The notes: generated by a model not told the origin, from the sequence alone. A DNA stretch of 64,000 bases from Enterococcus aquimarinus (GCF_001885765.1 NZ_JXKD01000005.1:4939-68938); one strand, 5' to 3'; positions 41,668-52,839 are shown, counted from the first letter of the stretch. A program made the numbers and translations.

Positions 41668-43032
41668 ATGAATGAAGTTTGGCAAGATAAGATTCCACCA
41701 CAAGATATTGAAGCAGAACAAGCCGTATTAGGTGCCATTTTTCTTGATAGTGATACATTAATTGATGCGATGGAAATTGTTACTCCGCGCTCTTTTTATC
41801 GCAGAAGTCATCAAATTATTTTTCAAAGCATGATTCAATTAAGCAATCGGGGAGAAGCCATCGATTTAGTGACGCTAAAAGCAGAAATTGAGAAAAGTAA
41901 TGCTTTGGAAGATATTGGTGGCATTAGCTATCTAAGTGAGTTGAGTCAATCAACACCTTCTTCTGCGAGTGTTAGTTATTATGCTAAAATCGTTGATGAT
42001 AAGTCTCTTTTACGTCAGTTAATCCAAACGGCTAATCAGATTGTGGTGAAAAGTTTTGAACAAGGAGAAGAAGTTCAAGCGATTGTTGATGAAGCAGAGC
42101 GTAGTATTTTAGAAGTATCTGAAAAACGGAACAGTACGGGTTTTCAGTCCATTGCAGATGTGTTGAATCAATCAATAGAAACAATCGATCGGTTAGCACA
42201 AAATAATGAAGAAATTACAGGTCTACCTACTGGTTATCAGGCACTCGATAAAATGACAGCGGGGTTACAAAAAGAAGAGTTGATTATTTTAGCAGCGCGT
42301 CCGGCCGTAGGTAAGACGGCCTTTGCACTGAATATTGCACAAAACGTTGGCACAAAAACAGATAAAACGGTTGCGATATTCAGTCTAGAAATGGGTGCGG
42401 AATCTTTAGTGAATCGGATGCTTTGTGCGGAAGGTTCAATTGAAGCAAGCCATCTAAGAACGGGCCAATTGAACGAAGAAGAATGGCGTAATTTAATTGT
42501 TGCGATGGGGAGTTTATCGCGTGCAAGTATTTATATTGATGATACACCGGGGATTAAAATTTCAGAAATCCGTGCTAGATGTCGGAAATTAGCACAAGAA
42601 ACAGGCAATCTAGGGCTTATTTTAATTGATTACTTACAATTGATTGAAGGAACGGGACGCGAAAACCGCCAACAAGAAGTCTCTGAAATTTCTCGGCAGT
42701 TAAAAACGTTAGCCAAAGAACTAAAAGTTCCTGTAATTGCTTTGTCTCAATTATCGCGTGGTGTTGAACAACGTCAAGATAAGCGCCCAGTCTTAAGTGA
42801 TATCCGAGAATCGGGTTCGATTGAGCAAGATGCGGATATTGTTGCATTTTTATATCGTGACGATTATTATCAACGCGAAGGTGATGAAGAAGAAGAGGAA
42901 CAAAGTAATAATAATGTGATTGAAGTGATTATTGAGAAAAACCGGAGTGGAGCACGTGGAACGGTTGAGTTACTCTTTATTAAAGAGTACAACAAATTTT
43001 CTTCTTTATCTCCTCGTGATGACTATTCTTAA
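41668..43032 (+). CDS. dnaB: Replicative DNA helicase DnaB (DnaC of Bacillus)
   Basis: Hexameric helicase of 454 residues. The N-terminal domain (about 1-110; PPQDIEAEQAVLGAIFLD) packs against primase; the RecA-like motor has Walker A AARPAVGKTAFA, Walker B LILIDYLQL and QLSRGVEQR. No intein insertion is present. It follows rplI by 140 bases. Confidence 0.98.
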   Translation: MNEVWQDKIPPQDIEAEQAVLGAIFLDSDTLIDAMEIVTPRSFYRRSHQIIFQSMIQLSNRGEAIDLVTLKAEIEKSNALEDIGGISYLSELSQSTPSSASVSYYAKIVDDKSLLRQLIQTANQIVVKSFEQGEEVQAIVDEAERSILEVSEKRNSTGFQSIADVLNQSIETIDRLAQNNEEITGLPTGYQALDKMTAGLQKEELIILAARPAVGKTAFALNIAQNVGTKTDKTVAIFSLEMGAESLVNRMLCAEGSIEASHLRTGQLNEEEWRNLIVAMGSLSRASIYIDDTPGIKISEIRARCRKLAQETGNLGLILIDYLQLIEGTGRENRQQEVSEISRQLKTLAKELKVPVIALSQLSRGVEQRQDKRPVLSDIRESGSIEQDADIVAFLYRDDYYQREGDEEEEEQSNNNVIEVIIEKNRSGARGTVELLFIKEYNKFSSLSPRDDYS

Positions 43033-43099
43033 GCACTGAATAAAGGTAAGCAGCAAGTGAGTTCATCGTATGTTGATGTGATGGATATAAATAGTAAGC

Positions 43100-43135
43100 A
43101 AAAACCCATTGAAGTGACAACTTCAATGGGTTTTT
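43100..43135. terminator. Bidirectional terminator between dnaB and the ABC-F gene
   Basis: AAAACCCATTGAAGT and ACTTCAATGGGTTTT form a perfect stem with T-runs on both strands, between converging genes. Confidence 0.92.
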
Positions 43136-43136
43136 A

Positions 43137-44759
43137 TTAGGCATATAAGGCTGCGACACGTTGTTGAACATCTTTATTTTCCAAAAATTCATCATATGTT
43201 GTATCAGCGCGATCGACTACGCCGTTATCTGAAACCATAATAATACGGTTCGCAATCGTTTGGATAAATTGATGGTCATGAGAAGCGAATAAAATCGAAC
43301 CTGAGAATGCAATTAAGCCATCATTTAGGGCAGTAATCGATTCTAAGTCTAAGTGATTCGTTGGATCATCTAAAACAAGGACATTCGCTTTTGATAACAT
43401 GTTTTTAGATAACATACAACGAACTTTTTCTCCCCCAGACAATACATTGACTTTCTTCAAGACTTCATCACCAGAAAACAACATGCGTCCTAAGAAGCTA
43501 CGTAAGAACGTATTGTCGTCTTCTTCCTTACTTGCGTATTGACGTAACCAATCAACAATCGTCAAGTCATTATCAAATTCAGCACTTGGATCTTTCGGTA
43601 AATAGGTTTGGCTTGTTGTGACACCCCAACGAACCGTACCCGAGTCGGGAGTGATTTCACCCATGAGTACTTTAAATAAGGTTGTTGTCGTAATGTCGTC
43701 ATTTGCTAAGAAAGCAACTTTATCATCTTTGTTCAGCGTAAAGCTGATGTTGTCTAAGATTTTTTTGCCTTCAATTGTCACACTGAGATTATCGACTTGG
43801 AGTAAGTCATTGCCGATTTCTCTTTCTGGTTTAAAGCCAACGAACGGGTAACGTCTGGACGAAGGTTTAATATCATCTAAGGTGATTTTTTCTAAGGTTT
43901 TTTTACGAGACGTTGCTTGTTTTGATTTTGAAGCGTTAGCGCTAAAACGAGCAATAAATTCTTGTAATTCTTTGATTTGATCTTCTTTTTTAGCATTTTG
44001 TTGTGATTGTAATTTTTGTGCTAATTGACTGGATTCTAACCAAAAGTCATAGTTACCAGCAAATAGTTGAATTTTTCCAAAATCTAAGTCCGCCATGTGC
44101 GTACATACTTTGTTTAAGAAGTAACGGTCATGGGAAACGACGATAACGGTGTTCTCAAAGTTAATTAAAAATTCTTCTAACCAAGCGATTGATTGGATAT
44201 CAAGGCCGTTAGTCGGCTCATCGAGTAATAGCACATCGGGTTTACCAAAGAGCGCTTGCGCTAAGAGCACTTTAATTTTTTGGCCCGCATTTAATTCTTT
44301 CATTTGAAGATGGTGTAAATCTTCAGGGATATTCAATCCTTGTAATAAGACTGCAGCTTCTGGTTCTGCTTCCCAACCATCGAGTTCGGCAAATTCGCCT
44401 TCTAGTTCTGCGGCACGCAGACCATCGGCATCACTAAAATCTTCTTTCATATAAATAGCATCTTTTTCTTTCATGACATTATAGAGCGTTTTATGCCCCA
44501 TAATTACGGTTTCCATTACACTATAGTCATCATAATTATAATGGTCTTGTTTTAATACCGTTAAACGTTCATCTGGACCAAGAATCACGTTCCCGGTTGA
44601 AGGTTGAATTTCTCCAGATAAAATTTTTAAAAAAGTTGACTTACCAGCACCATTTGCACCAATCAAACCATAACAGTTTCCAGGGATAAATTTAATATTT
44701 ACATCATCAAAAAGTTTGCGATCTGAAAAATGCAAACTAACATCACTTACTGTAATCAA
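43137..44759 (-). CDS. ABC-F family ATPase (YbiT/YkpA-like)
   Basis: A soluble 540-residue protein with two ABC domains and no membrane span; ABC-F proteins act on the ribosome. Domain 1 has Walker A GLIGANGAGKST (about 32-43), Walker B VLLLDEPTNGLD, and an altered signature LNAGQ where LSGGQ is usual. The linker (about 240-300) is charged. Domain 2 has signature LSGGEKVRC and LVLDDPTNHLD; its Walker A (VAFLANDDITTTTLF) is degenerate, lacking GKS. This pattern fits the housekeeping YbiT/YkpA branch rather than antibiotic-resistance ABC-F proteins. It has its own promoter. Confidence 0.88.
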   Translation of the reverse strand: MITVSDVSLHFSDRKLFDDVNIKFIPGNCYGLIGANGAGKSTFLKILSGEIQPSTGNVILGPDERLTVLKQDHYNYDDYSVMETVIMGHKTLYNVMKEKDAIYMKEDFSDADGLRAAELEGEFAELDGWEAEPEAAVLLQGLNIPEDLHHLQMKELNAGQKIKVLLAQALFGKPDVLLLDEPTNGLDIQSIAWLEEFLINFENTVIVVSHDRYFLNKVCTHMADLDFGKIQLFAGNYDFWLESSQLAQKLQSQQNAKKEDQIKELQEFIARFSANASKSKQATSRKKTLEKITLDDIKPSSRRYPFVGFKPEREIGNDLLQVDNLSVTIEGKKILDNISFTLNKDDKVAFLANDDITTTTLFKVLMGEITPDSGTVRWGVTTSQTYLPKDPSAEFDNDLTIVDWLRQYASKEEDDNTFLRSFLGRMLFSGDEVLKKVNVLSGGEKVRCMLSKNMLSKANVLVLDDPTNHLDLESITALNDGLIAFSGSILFASHDHQFIQTIANRIIMVSDNGVVDRADTTYDEFLENKDVQQRVAALYA

Positions 44760-44813
44760 TTTTTTTCCTCACTTTAATTTTTATTGCCTTTTCATTGCCA
44801 AAGGTCTCTTTGC

Positions 44814-44842
44814 ATTATAGTAGTAATAGTTGAAACTTTCAA
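44814..44842 (-). promoter_or_regulatory. Promoter of the ABC-F gene
   Basis: On the minus strand TTGAAA (44842-44837) and perfect TATAAT (44819-44814) are separated by 17 bases. Confidence 0.8.
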
Positions 44843-44969
44843 GTAAATGACGGAAAGATACTTGAATTTACTTAAGAATTCGGACTACCTAAAAAAAGAA
44901 TGCGATTTCTAGAAATTATGATATGATAGAAGAAAATGATGGAAAGTCAAAAAGGAGTGTTAGAAAATC

Positions 44970-45785
44970 ATGGATTGGTTGATGGGATTACTGCCTTGGC
45001 AGCAAGCATTAGTAGGGACGGGGTTTACTTATTTGATGACGGCTGCGGGAGCGGGGTTAGTTTTTTTATTTCGTACGTTAAATCGGAATGTCTTAAGCCT
45101 CATGTTAGGTTTTGCTTCTGGCGTCATGATCGCAGCGAGTTTTTGGTCGTTGTTAGATCCAGCCATTGTGCAGGCTGAGCAAAATGGCGATATTGCTTGG
45201 TTAGTGGTGGCGATTGGTTTTGGGTTAGGCGGTTTGTTCTTATATGCGGCAGATAAAATTTTACCACATATTCATTTTGGCTCAAATCATGAAGAAGAAG
45301 GAATCCCGAGTCACTTTAAACGAACCATTCTATTGGTTTTCTCGATTACGCTACATAATATTCCTGAAGGATTAGCTGTAGGAGTAGCATTTGGAGCTGC
45401 AGCGAGTGCGGATGATCCACGCGTAGCCGTTTTCGGAGCGGTAGCACTCGCAATTGGTGTGGGTATTCAAAATTTCCCAGAAGGCGCAGCGGTTTCAATT
45501 CCTTTACAACAAGAAGGACTTAGTCGAGAAAAAGCATTCTTTCATGGACAAGCTTCAGGACTAGTTGAACCGATTGCAGGAGTATTGGGTGCGCTACTAG
45601 TGACACAAATGACATCTATTTTACCGTATGCCTTGGCGTTTGCGGCAGGCGCGATGATTTATGTGGTAGTCGAAGAGTTGATCCCGGAAGCGCGAATTTC
45701 AACTGAAGGACACCGTCACTTTGGTGTTTTTGGCACGATGCTCGGTTTTATCGTGATGATGATTTTGGATGTCGCATTAGGGTAA
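44970..45785 (+). CDS. ZIP-family metal (zinc) transporter
   Basis: A 271-residue membrane protein with about eight spans. The metal-binding helices are clear: HNIPEGLAVGVAFG (span 4) and NFPEGAAVSIP (span 5), then VEPIAGVLGALL. A histidine-bearing loop (HIHFGSNHEEEG) lies between early spans. ZIP proteins bring divalent metal, usually zinc, into the cytoplasm. No metal-regulator site was recognised upstream. It is monocistronic, closed by the terminator at 45789. Zinc specificity is inferred. Confidence 0.9.
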   Translation: MDWLMGLLPWQQALVGTGFTYLMTAAGAGLVFLFRTLNRNVLSLMLGFASGVMIAASFWSLLDPAIVQAEQNGDIAWLVVAIGFGLGGLFLYAADKILPHIHFGSNHEEEGIPSHFKRTILLVFSITLHNIPEGLAVGVAFGAAASADDPRVAVFGAVALAIGVGIQNFPEGAAVSIPLQQEGLSREKAFFHGQASGLVEPIAGVLGALLVTQMTSILPYALAFAAGAMIYVVVEELIPEARISTEGHRHFGVFGTMLGFIVMMILDVALG

Positions 45786-45788
45786 TCC

Positions 45789-45836
45789 AAAAACGACAAG
45801 TATGATTCTGAACGGAATCATACTTGTCGTTTTTTA
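45789..45836. terminator. Bidirectional terminator between the ZIP gene and proA
   Basis: A 19-bp stem, starting AAAACGACAAG on one side and ending CTTGTCGTTTT on the other, has T-runs at both ends, between converging genes. Confidence 0.93.
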
Positions 45837-45838
45837 TT

Positions 45839-47086
45839 TTAAGAACGGACTTGTCCATTACCGTAAACAATATATTTTGTGGAAGTAAGTTCATTCAAGC
45901 CCATCGGTCCTCTGGCATGAAGTTTCTGCGTCGAAATACCAATTTCTGCTCCAAAGCCAAACATAAAGCCATCGGTAAAGCGTGTGGAAGCATTGACGTA
46001 AACGGCTGCTGCATCGACTTCATTTAAAAAGCGTTGGGAAGCAAAGTAGTTATTAGTAATAATCGCTTCAGAGTGTCTAGTGCTGTATTGATTAATATGA
46101 TTCAGTGCTTCATCTAACGAAGACACGACTTTGATTGCTAAGATTAACTCTAAATATTCTGTTTCAAAATCTTCTTGTGTCGCAAGTGTCGCGTTCGTTA
46201 AATACGTGAGGGCTTTTTCATCGCCTCGTAAGGCCACATTTTCTGCTAGTAAGACTGTTTCAATAGCCGGTAAAAAAGTAGGAGCAATCGCTTCATGGAC
46301 TAAAATCGTTTCGATGGCATTACAAACAGAAGGTCGTTGGACTTTCGCATTTACTACGATATTTAAAGCCATTTGTAAATCAATATCGGAATCAATGTAA
46401 ATATGATTATTGCCTGTTCCTGTTTCAATGACGGGGACAGTCGCATTTTCTTTGACGCGACGAATTAAATTCGCTCCTCCACGTGGAATGAGTACGTCTA
46501 AATAGTCATTTAAACGCATAAATTCATTGGCAACTTCATAAGAAGAATCAGTAATGAGTTGGATAGCGTACGGCGAGAAATCATTTTCTATCAAGGAGTC
46601 TTGCAGAATAGCCACTAATTTTTGGTTCGAATGAATGGCTTCTTTTCCTCCGCGTAGAATCACACTATTTCCTGATTTAAAACAAAGGCTCGCAGCATCG
46701 GTTGTGACATTTGGACGTGATTCATAAATAATTCCGATCACACCTAAGGGTACGCGTTGTTGCCCAATCATTAAACCATCAACGGTTTTCCACATTTTGT
46801 CAACTTCACCAATCGGATCAGGCAATGTCGCGATTTGACGAATCCCGGCGGACATATCCATAATACGTTGTTTAGTTAAACGCAAGCGGTCTTGCATCGT
46901 GTCACTAATCCCATAATCAGCAGCCCGTGATAAGTCTTTTTCATTCGCCTCTAAAATGGCTGGAATATGTTCTTCTAACGCAGTTGCCATTTTTTCAAGT
47001 AAATCATTTTTTCGACTCGTTTCAAGTAAGGCAAGTTGTGAACTTGCGCTTTTTGCTTGTTTCCCTAATTGGATTAAATCGGTCAT
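45839..47086 (-). CDS. proA: Gamma-glutamyl phosphate reductase
   Basis: Second step of proline synthesis, reducing glutamyl 5-phosphate to the semialdehyde. 415 residues from ATG 47086, with RBS AAGGGGG inside proB; a longer in-frame start lies within proB and is unlikely. The aldehyde-dehydrogenase-type catalytic cysteine is in [16 protein letters not shown]. It starts one base after the proB stop, so the two are coupled. Confidence 0.97.
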   Translation of the reverse strand: MTDLIQLGKQAKSASSQLALLETSRKNDLLEKMATALEEHIPAILEANEKDLSRAADYGISDTMQDRLRLTKQRIMDMSAGIRQIATLPDPIGEVDKMWKTVDGLMIGQQRVPLGVIGIIYESRPNVTTDAASLCFKSGNSVILRGGKEAIHSNQKLVAILQDSLIENDFSPYAIQLITDSSYEVANEFMRLNDYLDVLIPRGGANLIRRVKENATVPVIETGTGNNHIYIDSDIDLQMALNIVVNAKVQRPSVCNAIETILVHEAIAPTFLPAIETVLLAENVALRGDEKALTYLTNATLATQEDFETEYLELILAIKVVSSLDEALNHINQYSTRHSEAIITNNYFASQRFLNEVDAAAVYVNASTRFTDGFMFGFGAEIGISTQKLHARGPMGLNELTSTKYIVYGNGQVRS

Positions 47087-47087
47087 T

Positions 47088-47894
47088 TTATTTTTCCCCC
47101 TTTTTAAAGAGTGTGCCAATTTCATCCCCATTTAAAATATTAAAAATAATTTTTGGTTGTTTTCCATTGGCGAGCACCATTGCACGATTGATATCAAAAA
47201 TACGTTGCGCGGCTTTTAATTTACTATTCATTCCACCTGTACCAAAAATACTACCCGATCCACCGGCTTTTTCCATGATTTCTTGTGTAATCGCGGGAAC
47301 ATGTGGATAAAGGACGGCATCCGGATTAGTGGAAGGATTATCAGAATAAAAGCCATCAATGTCAGATAACATGATTAAGACATCGGCATAGATCAGTTGC
47401 GCAACAATAGCAGAGAGTTGATCATTATCACCAAACTTCGTTGAATGATCTAATTCATCAACAGCGACTGTATCGTTTTCGTTAATAATGGGGATGATTC
47501 CCATGGCAAGCAGTTGTTCAAGTGTGTTGATAACGTTTTGGCGACTTTCAGGAAATTCGATGACGTCCCGAGTTAAGAGAATCTGGGCCGTTTGTTGGCT
47601 GTAGCTGATGAAGCGATGGTTATAAATATTCATTAAGGCCGCTTGCCCCACAGCCGCGACCGCTTGTTGTTCGGGAATAGAAGTTGGCCGTTTTGACAAG
47701 TTTAATTGGTGCATCCCAACGCCAACAGCGCCGGAAGAGACTAAAATAATTTCTTTTCCTTTATTTCTTAAGTCGGTTAGCACAAAAGCTAATTCATCAA
47801 TGGCAGCTAAGTTAATCATGCCATTAGGATGAATTAAAGAGCTGGTTCCGACTTTGATGACGATTCGTTTAGCAGATTGTAACGATTGACGCAT
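47088..47894 (-). CDS. proB: Glutamate 5-kinase
   Basis: First step of proline synthesis, phosphorylating glutamate. 268 residues: the amino-acid kinase domain only, without the C-terminal PUA domain found in the longer E. coli type. Motifs [29 protein letters not shown] and FGDNDQLSA are intact. It is first in proBA. A weak promoter (ATGACG, 17 bases, TACAAT) is possible upstream; no T-box is visible there. Confidence 0.97.
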   Translation of the reverse strand: MRQSLQSAKRIVIKVGTSSLIHPNGMINLAAIDELAFVLTDLRNKGKEIILVSSGAVGVGMHQLNLSKRPTSIPEQQAVAAVGQAALMNIYNHRFISYSQQTAQILLTRDVIEFPESRQNVINTLEQLLAMGIIPIINENDTVAVDELDHSTKFGDNDQLSAIVAQLIYADVLIMLSDIDGFYSDNPSTNPDAVLYPHVPAITQEIMEKAGGSGSIFGTGGMNSKLKAAQRIFDINRAMVLANGKQPKIIFNILNGDEIGTLFKKGEK

Positions 47895-48089
47895 TTCTTC
47901 ACCTCATACGAATTTGATAGTAAAATCCTTTTTCCTATTGTACTCGTAATTTATCATTTCGTCATGTTTTATTCATCTCACTTTCAAATTATCTAAATAT
48001 TAGTAAAAATTTAGACTATTTGAAGGGATTGTCTAAATTCGAACGAAGTTATGGTAAAATAAGGAGTACTATTTTATTGGAGGAAAGAC

Positions 48090-48596
48090 ATGAAAAAACG
48101 TGGATTTGAAGTGGTTACCGCTTATCAAAATAAAGAAATTGAAGTACCAAAAAGAGCAACGCATCAAGCAGCTGGATATGATTTTGCAGCTGCTGAAGAT
48201 ATGGTGATTCCCAGTATTTGGAAACAATGGTTTAGTCGACGCATTGGCGCGGAACAAAAAATAGAAAAAGCTATCAAACCCGTTCTCGTTCCTACGGGAA
48301 TTAAAGCGTATATGGGAGAAGAAGAATTCTTGCAATTAGCCAATCGATCAAGTAATCCTTTGAAACGCTTCTTGGTTTTAAGTAATGGTGTAGGCGTGAT
48401 TGATAGTGATTACTACAATAACCCCGCAAATGAAGGACATATTATGTTTCAATTTACGAACGTTGGTCTAAAAGATGTCCAAATTAAAAAAGGAGAGAAA
48501 ATTGGTCAAGGCATTTTCTTACCATTTTTAAAAGCCGATCAAGATGAGAGTCTTGGTGAACGGACAGGCGGATTTGGCTCATCTAATCAAGAATAG
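48090..48596 (+). CDS. dut: Deoxyuridine 5'-triphosphate nucleotidohydrolase (dUTPase)
   Basis: Trimeric dUTPase that keeps uracil out of DNA; 168 residues. Motif 1 [13 protein letters not shown], motif 2 LANRSSN, motif 3 [18 protein letters not shown], motif 4 [11 protein letters not shown] and the C-terminal motif 5 ERTGGFGSS are all present. A loop of about 25 residues between motifs 1 and 2 ([18 protein letters not shown]) is longer than in E. coli dUTPase, a form common in Gram-positive cocci. It lies 11 bases before radA. Confidence 0.94.
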   Translation: MKKRGFEVVTAYQNKEIEVPKRATHQAAGYDFAAAEDMVIPSIWKQWFSRRIGAEQKIEKAIKPVLVPTGIKAYMGEEEFLQLANRSSNPLKRFLVLSNGVGVIDSDYYNNPANEGHIMFQFTNVGLKDVQIKKGEKIGQGIFLPFLKADQDESLGERTGGFGSSNQE

Positions 48597-48607
48597 GAGG
48601 AGTCAAT

Positions 48608-49978
48608 TTGTCAAAAAAAGTAAAGACGCAATTTGAGTGTCAACATTGCGGCTATATCTCTCCTCGTTATTTGGGGAAATGTCCGCAATGTAACAGTTGG
48701 AACTCTTTGGTAGAGGAAAAAGTTGAAAATAAAAGTGATCGTCGGAGCCGGACTACGTTAACGGGACAAAAAATGCAACCGATGAAGCTAAACGAAGTGG
48801 TTCCTCGCAAAGAACCACGAGTGAAGACAAAAATGGAAGAACTTAATCGGGTTCTAGGTGGCGGCGTCGTTCCAGGATCAATGGTGCTACTTGGCGGTGA
48901 TCCTGGAATTGGGAAGTCGACGCTCTTGCTTCAAGTTTCACAACAGTTGGCGGAAACGGGAGGCACGGTTTTGTATGTTTCGGGAGAGGAAAGTGCGGAA
49001 CAAATCAAAATGCGGGCGGAGCGTTTGGGCGCGATTAAGGATGAATTTTATTTGTATGGTGAAACGGATATGCATGATATTCGACAAGCGATTGAGAACA
49101 TTCAACCGAATTACGTGGTGATTGATTCGATTCAAACGATGACCCAACCGGATATTACGAGTGCGGCAGGCAGTGTCAGTCAAGTACGCGAAACAACGGC
49201 GGAACTATTAAAAATTGCAAAAACCAATGGCATTGCTATTTTTATTGTAGGTCATGTCACCAAAGAAGGGTCTATTGCCGGACCTCGGATGCTCGAGCAT
49301 ATGGTGGATACCGTTTTGTATTTTGAAGGGGAACAGCATCAAAACTTTCGGATTTTACGAGCCGTTAAAAATCGTTTTGGTTCGACAAATGAGATTGGTA
49401 TTTTTGAAATGCACGGCGGTGGTTTAGTCGAAGTTTCGAATCCTTCCCAAGTCTTTCTAGAAGAACGATTAGCAGGTGCAACTGGCTCGGCGATTGTCGT
49501 CGCAATGGAAGGCACAAGGCCCATTTTAGTTGAAATTCAGGCTTTGATTACACCTACCATGTTTGGTAATGCCAAGCGGACCACGACCGGGCTCGATTTT
49601 AATCGCGTATCGCTGATTATGGCAGTGCTCGAAAAACGAGCGGGCTTATTATTACAAAATCAAGATGCTTATTTAAAAGCTGCTGGTGGTGTGAAATTGA
49701 ATGAGCCGGCAATCGATTTAGCTACCGCGATTAGTATTGCTTCGAGCTATAAAGAAAAAGGGACGAGTGCGACCGAATGTTTTATTGGAGAAATCGGTTT
49801 GACGGGAGAAATCCGGCGCGTGACTTCAATCGAACAACGCGTCAAAGAAGTTCAAAAATTAGGGTTTAAGAAAGTCTATTTGCCTAAAAACAATCTCGCA
49901 AGTTGGAAACCACCTAAAGATATTGAAGTGGTTGGGGTGGCAACATTAGAAGAAGCCTTAAGAAAAGTATTTAAATAG
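48608..49978 (+). CDS. radA: DNA repair protein RadA (Sms)
   Basis: RecA-like helicase for branch migration, 456 residues from TTG 48608. A four-cysteine zinc finger (CQHCGY, CPQCNSW; about 11-31) leads, then the ATPase core with Walker [13 protein letters not shown] and the RadA-specific KNRFGS, and a C-terminal Lon-protease-like domain. AGGAGG precedes the start. It probably shares a transcript with dut. Confidence 0.97.
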   Translation: MSKKVKTQFECQHCGYISPRYLGKCPQCNSWNSLVEEKVENKSDRRSRTTLTGQKMQPMKLNEVVPRKEPRVKTKMEELNRVLGGGVVPGSMVLLGGDPGIGKSTLLLQVSQQLAETGGTVLYVSGEESAEQIKMRAERLGAIKDEFYLYGETDMHDIRQAIENIQPNYVVIDSIQTMTQPDITSAAGSVSQVRETTAELLKIAKTNGIAIFIVGHVTKEGSIAGPRMLEHMVDTVLYFEGEQHQNFRILRAVKNRFGSTNEIGIFEMHGGGLVEVSNPSQVFLEERLAGATGSAIVVAMEGTRPILVEIQALITPTMFGNAKRTTTGLDFNRVSLIMAVLEKRAGLLLQNQDAYLKAAGGVKLNEPAIDLATAISIASSYKEKGTSATECFIGEIGLTGEIRRVTSIEQRVKEVQKLGFKKVYLPKNNLASWKPPKDIEVVGVATLEEALRKVFK

Positions 49979-49993
49979 TCATGGTATACTCGT

Positions 49994-50038
49994 CTAAAGA
50001 GCAAGCAAAGAAAGCGAACACACTCTCTTGCTCTTTAG
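49994..50038 (+). terminator. Hairpin after radA
   Basis: CTAAAGAGCAAG pairs perfectly with CTTGCTCTTTAG across a 21-base loop. No T-run follows, so its role as a terminator is uncertain. Confidence 0.5.
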
Positions 50039-50080
50039 CGTTAGTTATAAAGATAAAATAAAATTATAGGAGGTTTGAGT

Positions 50081-51208
50081 ATGCAAAAACGCGTCATTCG
50101 TGCCTTGCTGATTGTAGCAGGAGCGAGTTTAGGGATTTCATTACTACCAACGGCATGGTTAGCTTTAGGTTATGCCCAAAATGAATGGCTGAATAATACG
50201 ATAACGAATAGTATCATCGGTGCACTTATTTCTTTTTTATTTTCTCTACTCGTCGTTAACTATATTACAGCCAGTATTAACAAAATTGAAAAAAGACTAA
50301 GTGAGTTAAGTCTGACTTACTTATTATTTGGAGTAATCGGTTCTATTATCGGGCTAGTCTTAGCGGTCACCTTGTCTATTCCTTTCTTTGCCTGGAAAGT
50401 ACCATTTATTAATGGCGTCATTCCGGTCGTTTTGATGTTGTTGTTTGGTTATTTAGGTTTTCAAGTGGGAACGACTCGGATGGAAGAGTGGCTCAAGATT
50501 TTCACGACAAAGAACAAAAAAGCGGAACAAGATGTCGATCATCAGATGTTGGATCGCAAAGTGGATGATCATTTTCGCAAGTACAAAATTTTAGATACGA
50601 GTGTCATTATTGATGGTCGGATTTATGATATCGCGAAAACAGGTTTTTTAGAAGGAACACTGTTAATTCCGAATTTCGTTTTATATGAACTACAATACAT
50701 TGCTGATTCTGGCGATAACTTAAAACGGGTACGTGGCCGTCGAGGGTTAGATATTTTAAATGCATTGCAAAAAGAAGAAGGCATTACCGTGGAAATGTAT
50801 GAAGGTGATTTTGAAGAGATTACGGAAGTCGATAGTAAGTTATTAAAACTAGCGAAACTACTTGATGGCGTCGTGGTCACGAACGATTACAATTTAAATA
50901 AAGTAGCCGAATTCCAAAATGTTCCGGTCTTAAATATTAATGTCTTAGCGAACGCAGTGAAACCGGTCGTGATTCCGGGCGAAACGATGGAAGTCGTCGT
51001 TGTCAAAGCGGGAACGGAAAGACAACAAGGAGTCGCTTATTTAGATGATGGGACGATGATTGTGGTAGAAGACGGGCAACATTACATGAATGAACAAATT
51101 CAAGTAATCGTCACAAGTGCTCTCCAAACAGCCGCAGGGCGGATGATTTTTGCTCGTCCCGCGCACTCTAGACGGGGAATAACGAATCCGAGCGAAGAGA
51201 GTAAATAA
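50081..51208 (+). CDS. PIN/TRAM-domain membrane protein (YacL-like)
   Basis: A 375-residue protein from ATG 50081 (AGGAGG at 50068-50073). Four membrane segments (about 7-30, 42-65, 78-105, 108-130) precede a PIN nuclease-like domain (about 165-285; LDTSVIIDGRIYDIAKTG, VVTNDYNL) with the acidic residues of that fold, and a C-terminal TRAM domain (about 300-355; VVVKAGTERQQGVAYLDDGTMIVVEDG). It matches YacL, conserved between radA and gltX. Its RNA target is unknown. Confidence 0.93.
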   Translation: MQKRVIRALLIVAGASLGISLLPTAWLALGYAQNEWLNNTITNSIIGALISFLFSLLVVNYITASINKIEKRLSELSLTYLLFGVIGSIIGLVLAVTLSIPFFAWKVPFINGVIPVVLMLLFGYLGFQVGTTRMEEWLKIFTTKNKKAEQDVDHQMLDRKVDDHFRKYKILDTSVIIDGRIYDIAKTGFLEGTLLIPNFVLYELQYIADSGDNLKRVRGRRGLDILNALQKEEGITVEMYEGDFEEITEVDSKLLKLAKLLDGVVVTNDYNLNKVAEFQNVPVLNINVLANAVKPVVIPGETMEVVVVKAGTERQQGVAYLDDGTMIVVEDGQHYMNEQIQVIVTSALQTAAGRMIFARPAHSRRGITNPSEESK

Positions 51209-51274
51209 CAAAAAGCGGTTATTTGAAGGATAAAATAGCGCTCAAAACGCCTAATCTCGCGTGGAATTCTAGTC

Positions 51275-51303
51275 TTGTGCCTTTACTAATGGCCAGATAA
51301 AAT
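51275..51303 (+). promoter_or_regulatory. Candidate gltX promoter
   Basis: TTGTGC (51275-51280) and TAAAAT (51298-51303) are separated by 17 bases. Confidence 0.5.
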
Positions 51304-51370
51304 GTACAATTCAGTCAAGTAGTGATCAATCAAACGTATCACACAAATTGTTAGACAAAGGATGAAGAAA

Positions 51371-52828
51371 ATGAAAAAAATTCGTGTGCGTTACGCACCA
51401 AGTCCAACGGGACACTTACATATTGGTAATGCTCGGACAGCTCTATTTAATTATTTATTTGCTCGTCGTCATGGTGGAGAGTTTATTATTCGCATTGAAG
51501 ATACAGATTTAAAACGTAATATTGACGAAGGTGAAAAAAGCCAATTAGAAAACTTAGCATGGTTAGGTATTGAGTGGGATGAATCACCGGAAAAACCTGG
51601 CAAGTACGCACCTTACCGTCAATCTGAGCGTAAGGAAATTTATCAACCACTGATTGATCAACTATTAGCGAGTAACCGTGCCTATAAATGTTACTGTACG
51701 GAAGAAGAATTAGAAGAAGAACGCGAAGCACAACGTAGCCGCGGCGAAATTCCTCGTTACAGTGGTACTTGCAGCCAGTTGTCAGTCGAAGAACAAATGG
51801 CAAAAGAAGCAGAAGGCATTCAGCCTGTTGTTCGTTTCCGCGTACCAAGAAACGCAGAATACCGTTTTGATGATCTTGTAAAAGGTGAAATTGTTTTTGA
51901 ATCGGATAATGTCGGTGGTGATTTTGTCATCTTGAAACGTGACGGCATGCCAACATACAATTTTGCAGTAACAGTGGACGATCATGAAATGCAAATTACA
52001 CACGTTTTACGTGGCGATGATCATATTGCCAATACGCCAAAACAAATGATGATTTATGAAGCATTTGGGTGGGATTATCCCCAATTTGGTCATATGACGT
52101 TAATTATTAACTCAGAAACAGGTAAAAAACTAAGTAAACGTGATGGTGGGATTTTACAATTCATCGAACAATACCGTGAACTAGGTTACTTACCAGAAGC
52201 GATGTTTAACTTCATTACGTTACTAGGTTGGTCGCCAGTTGGTGAAGAAGAAATTTTCTCACCTGCGCAATTAATTGAAATGTTTGACGCTAATCGCCTC
52301 AGCAAATCACCAGCTGCTTTTGATGCGAAGAAATTAGAATGGATTAACAATCATTATATTAAACAAATGGATCTTGAAGACTTAACGAAGATGGCGATTC
52401 CTTATCTCGTTACTGAAGGTCGTTTGGAAGCAGAATTAAGTCCAGAACGTTTTGCTTGGATTCAAAAAATTGTGGCGTTGTACCAACCACAAATGAGTTT
52501 TGCAGCTGAGATTGTTGAATTATCAAACTTATTCTTTACGGATCATCCTGTGTTAGATGAGGCGGCGAAAGAAGTGTTAGCAGGTGAGAGTGTTCCTGTG
52601 GTTTTAGAAGCGTTTAAAGCGCAATTAGAAACGATGGAAGTCGTTGATGCACCAACAGTGAAGGCAGCGATTAAAGCCGTTCAAAAAGAAACAGGCATTA
52701 AAGGGAAAAACTTATTTATGCCGATTCGTGTGGCTGTTTCTGGTCAAACGCATGGTCCAGAATTACCGGATACGGTAGAATTACTTGGTCGTGAAAAAGC
52801 ATTAGCTCATTTAAATCAAGTTTTATAA
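51371..52828 (+). CDS. gltX: Glutamyl-tRNA synthetase
   Basis: Class I synthetase that charges tRNA-Glu (and usually tRNA-Gln in Bacillota, for later amidation). 485 residues from ATG 51371; an ATG three codons earlier abuts the AAAGGA RBS and is less likely. Motifs [19 protein letters not shown] (HIGH-type) and KKLSKRDGG (KMSKS-type) are intact. It precedes cysS; cysE, often between them in relatives, is absent here. Confidence 0.98.
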   Translation: MKKIRVRYAPSPTGHLHIGNARTALFNYLFARRHGGEFIIRIEDTDLKRNIDEGEKSQLENLAWLGIEWDESPEKPGKYAPYRQSERKEIYQPLIDQLLASNRAYKCYCTEEELEEEREAQRSRGEIPRYSGTCSQLSVEEQMAKEAEGIQPVVRFRVPRNAEYRFDDLVKGEIVFESDNVGGDFVILKRDGMPTYNFAVTVDDHEMQITHVLRGDDHIANTPKQMMIYEAFGWDYPQFGHMTLIINSETGKKLSKRDGGILQFIEQYRELGYLPEAMFNFITLLGWSPVGEEEIFSPAQLIEMFDANRLSKSPAAFDAKKLEWINNHYIKQMDLEDLTKMAIPYLVTEGRLEAELSPERFAWIQKIVALYQPQMSFAAEIVELSNLFFTDHPVLDEAAKEVLAGESVPVVLEAFKAQLETMEVVDAPTVKAAIKAVQKETGIKGKNLFMPIRVAVSGQTHGPELPDTVELLGREKALAHLNQVL

Positions 52829-52839
52829 AAAAACACAAC

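Noticed and set aside
43137-44759. Antibiotic-resistance ABC-F (such as OptrA or LsaA type)
   Set aside because: Length, motif changes and its own housekeeping-style promoter fit the YbiT/YkpA branch; no resistance-gene neighbourhood.
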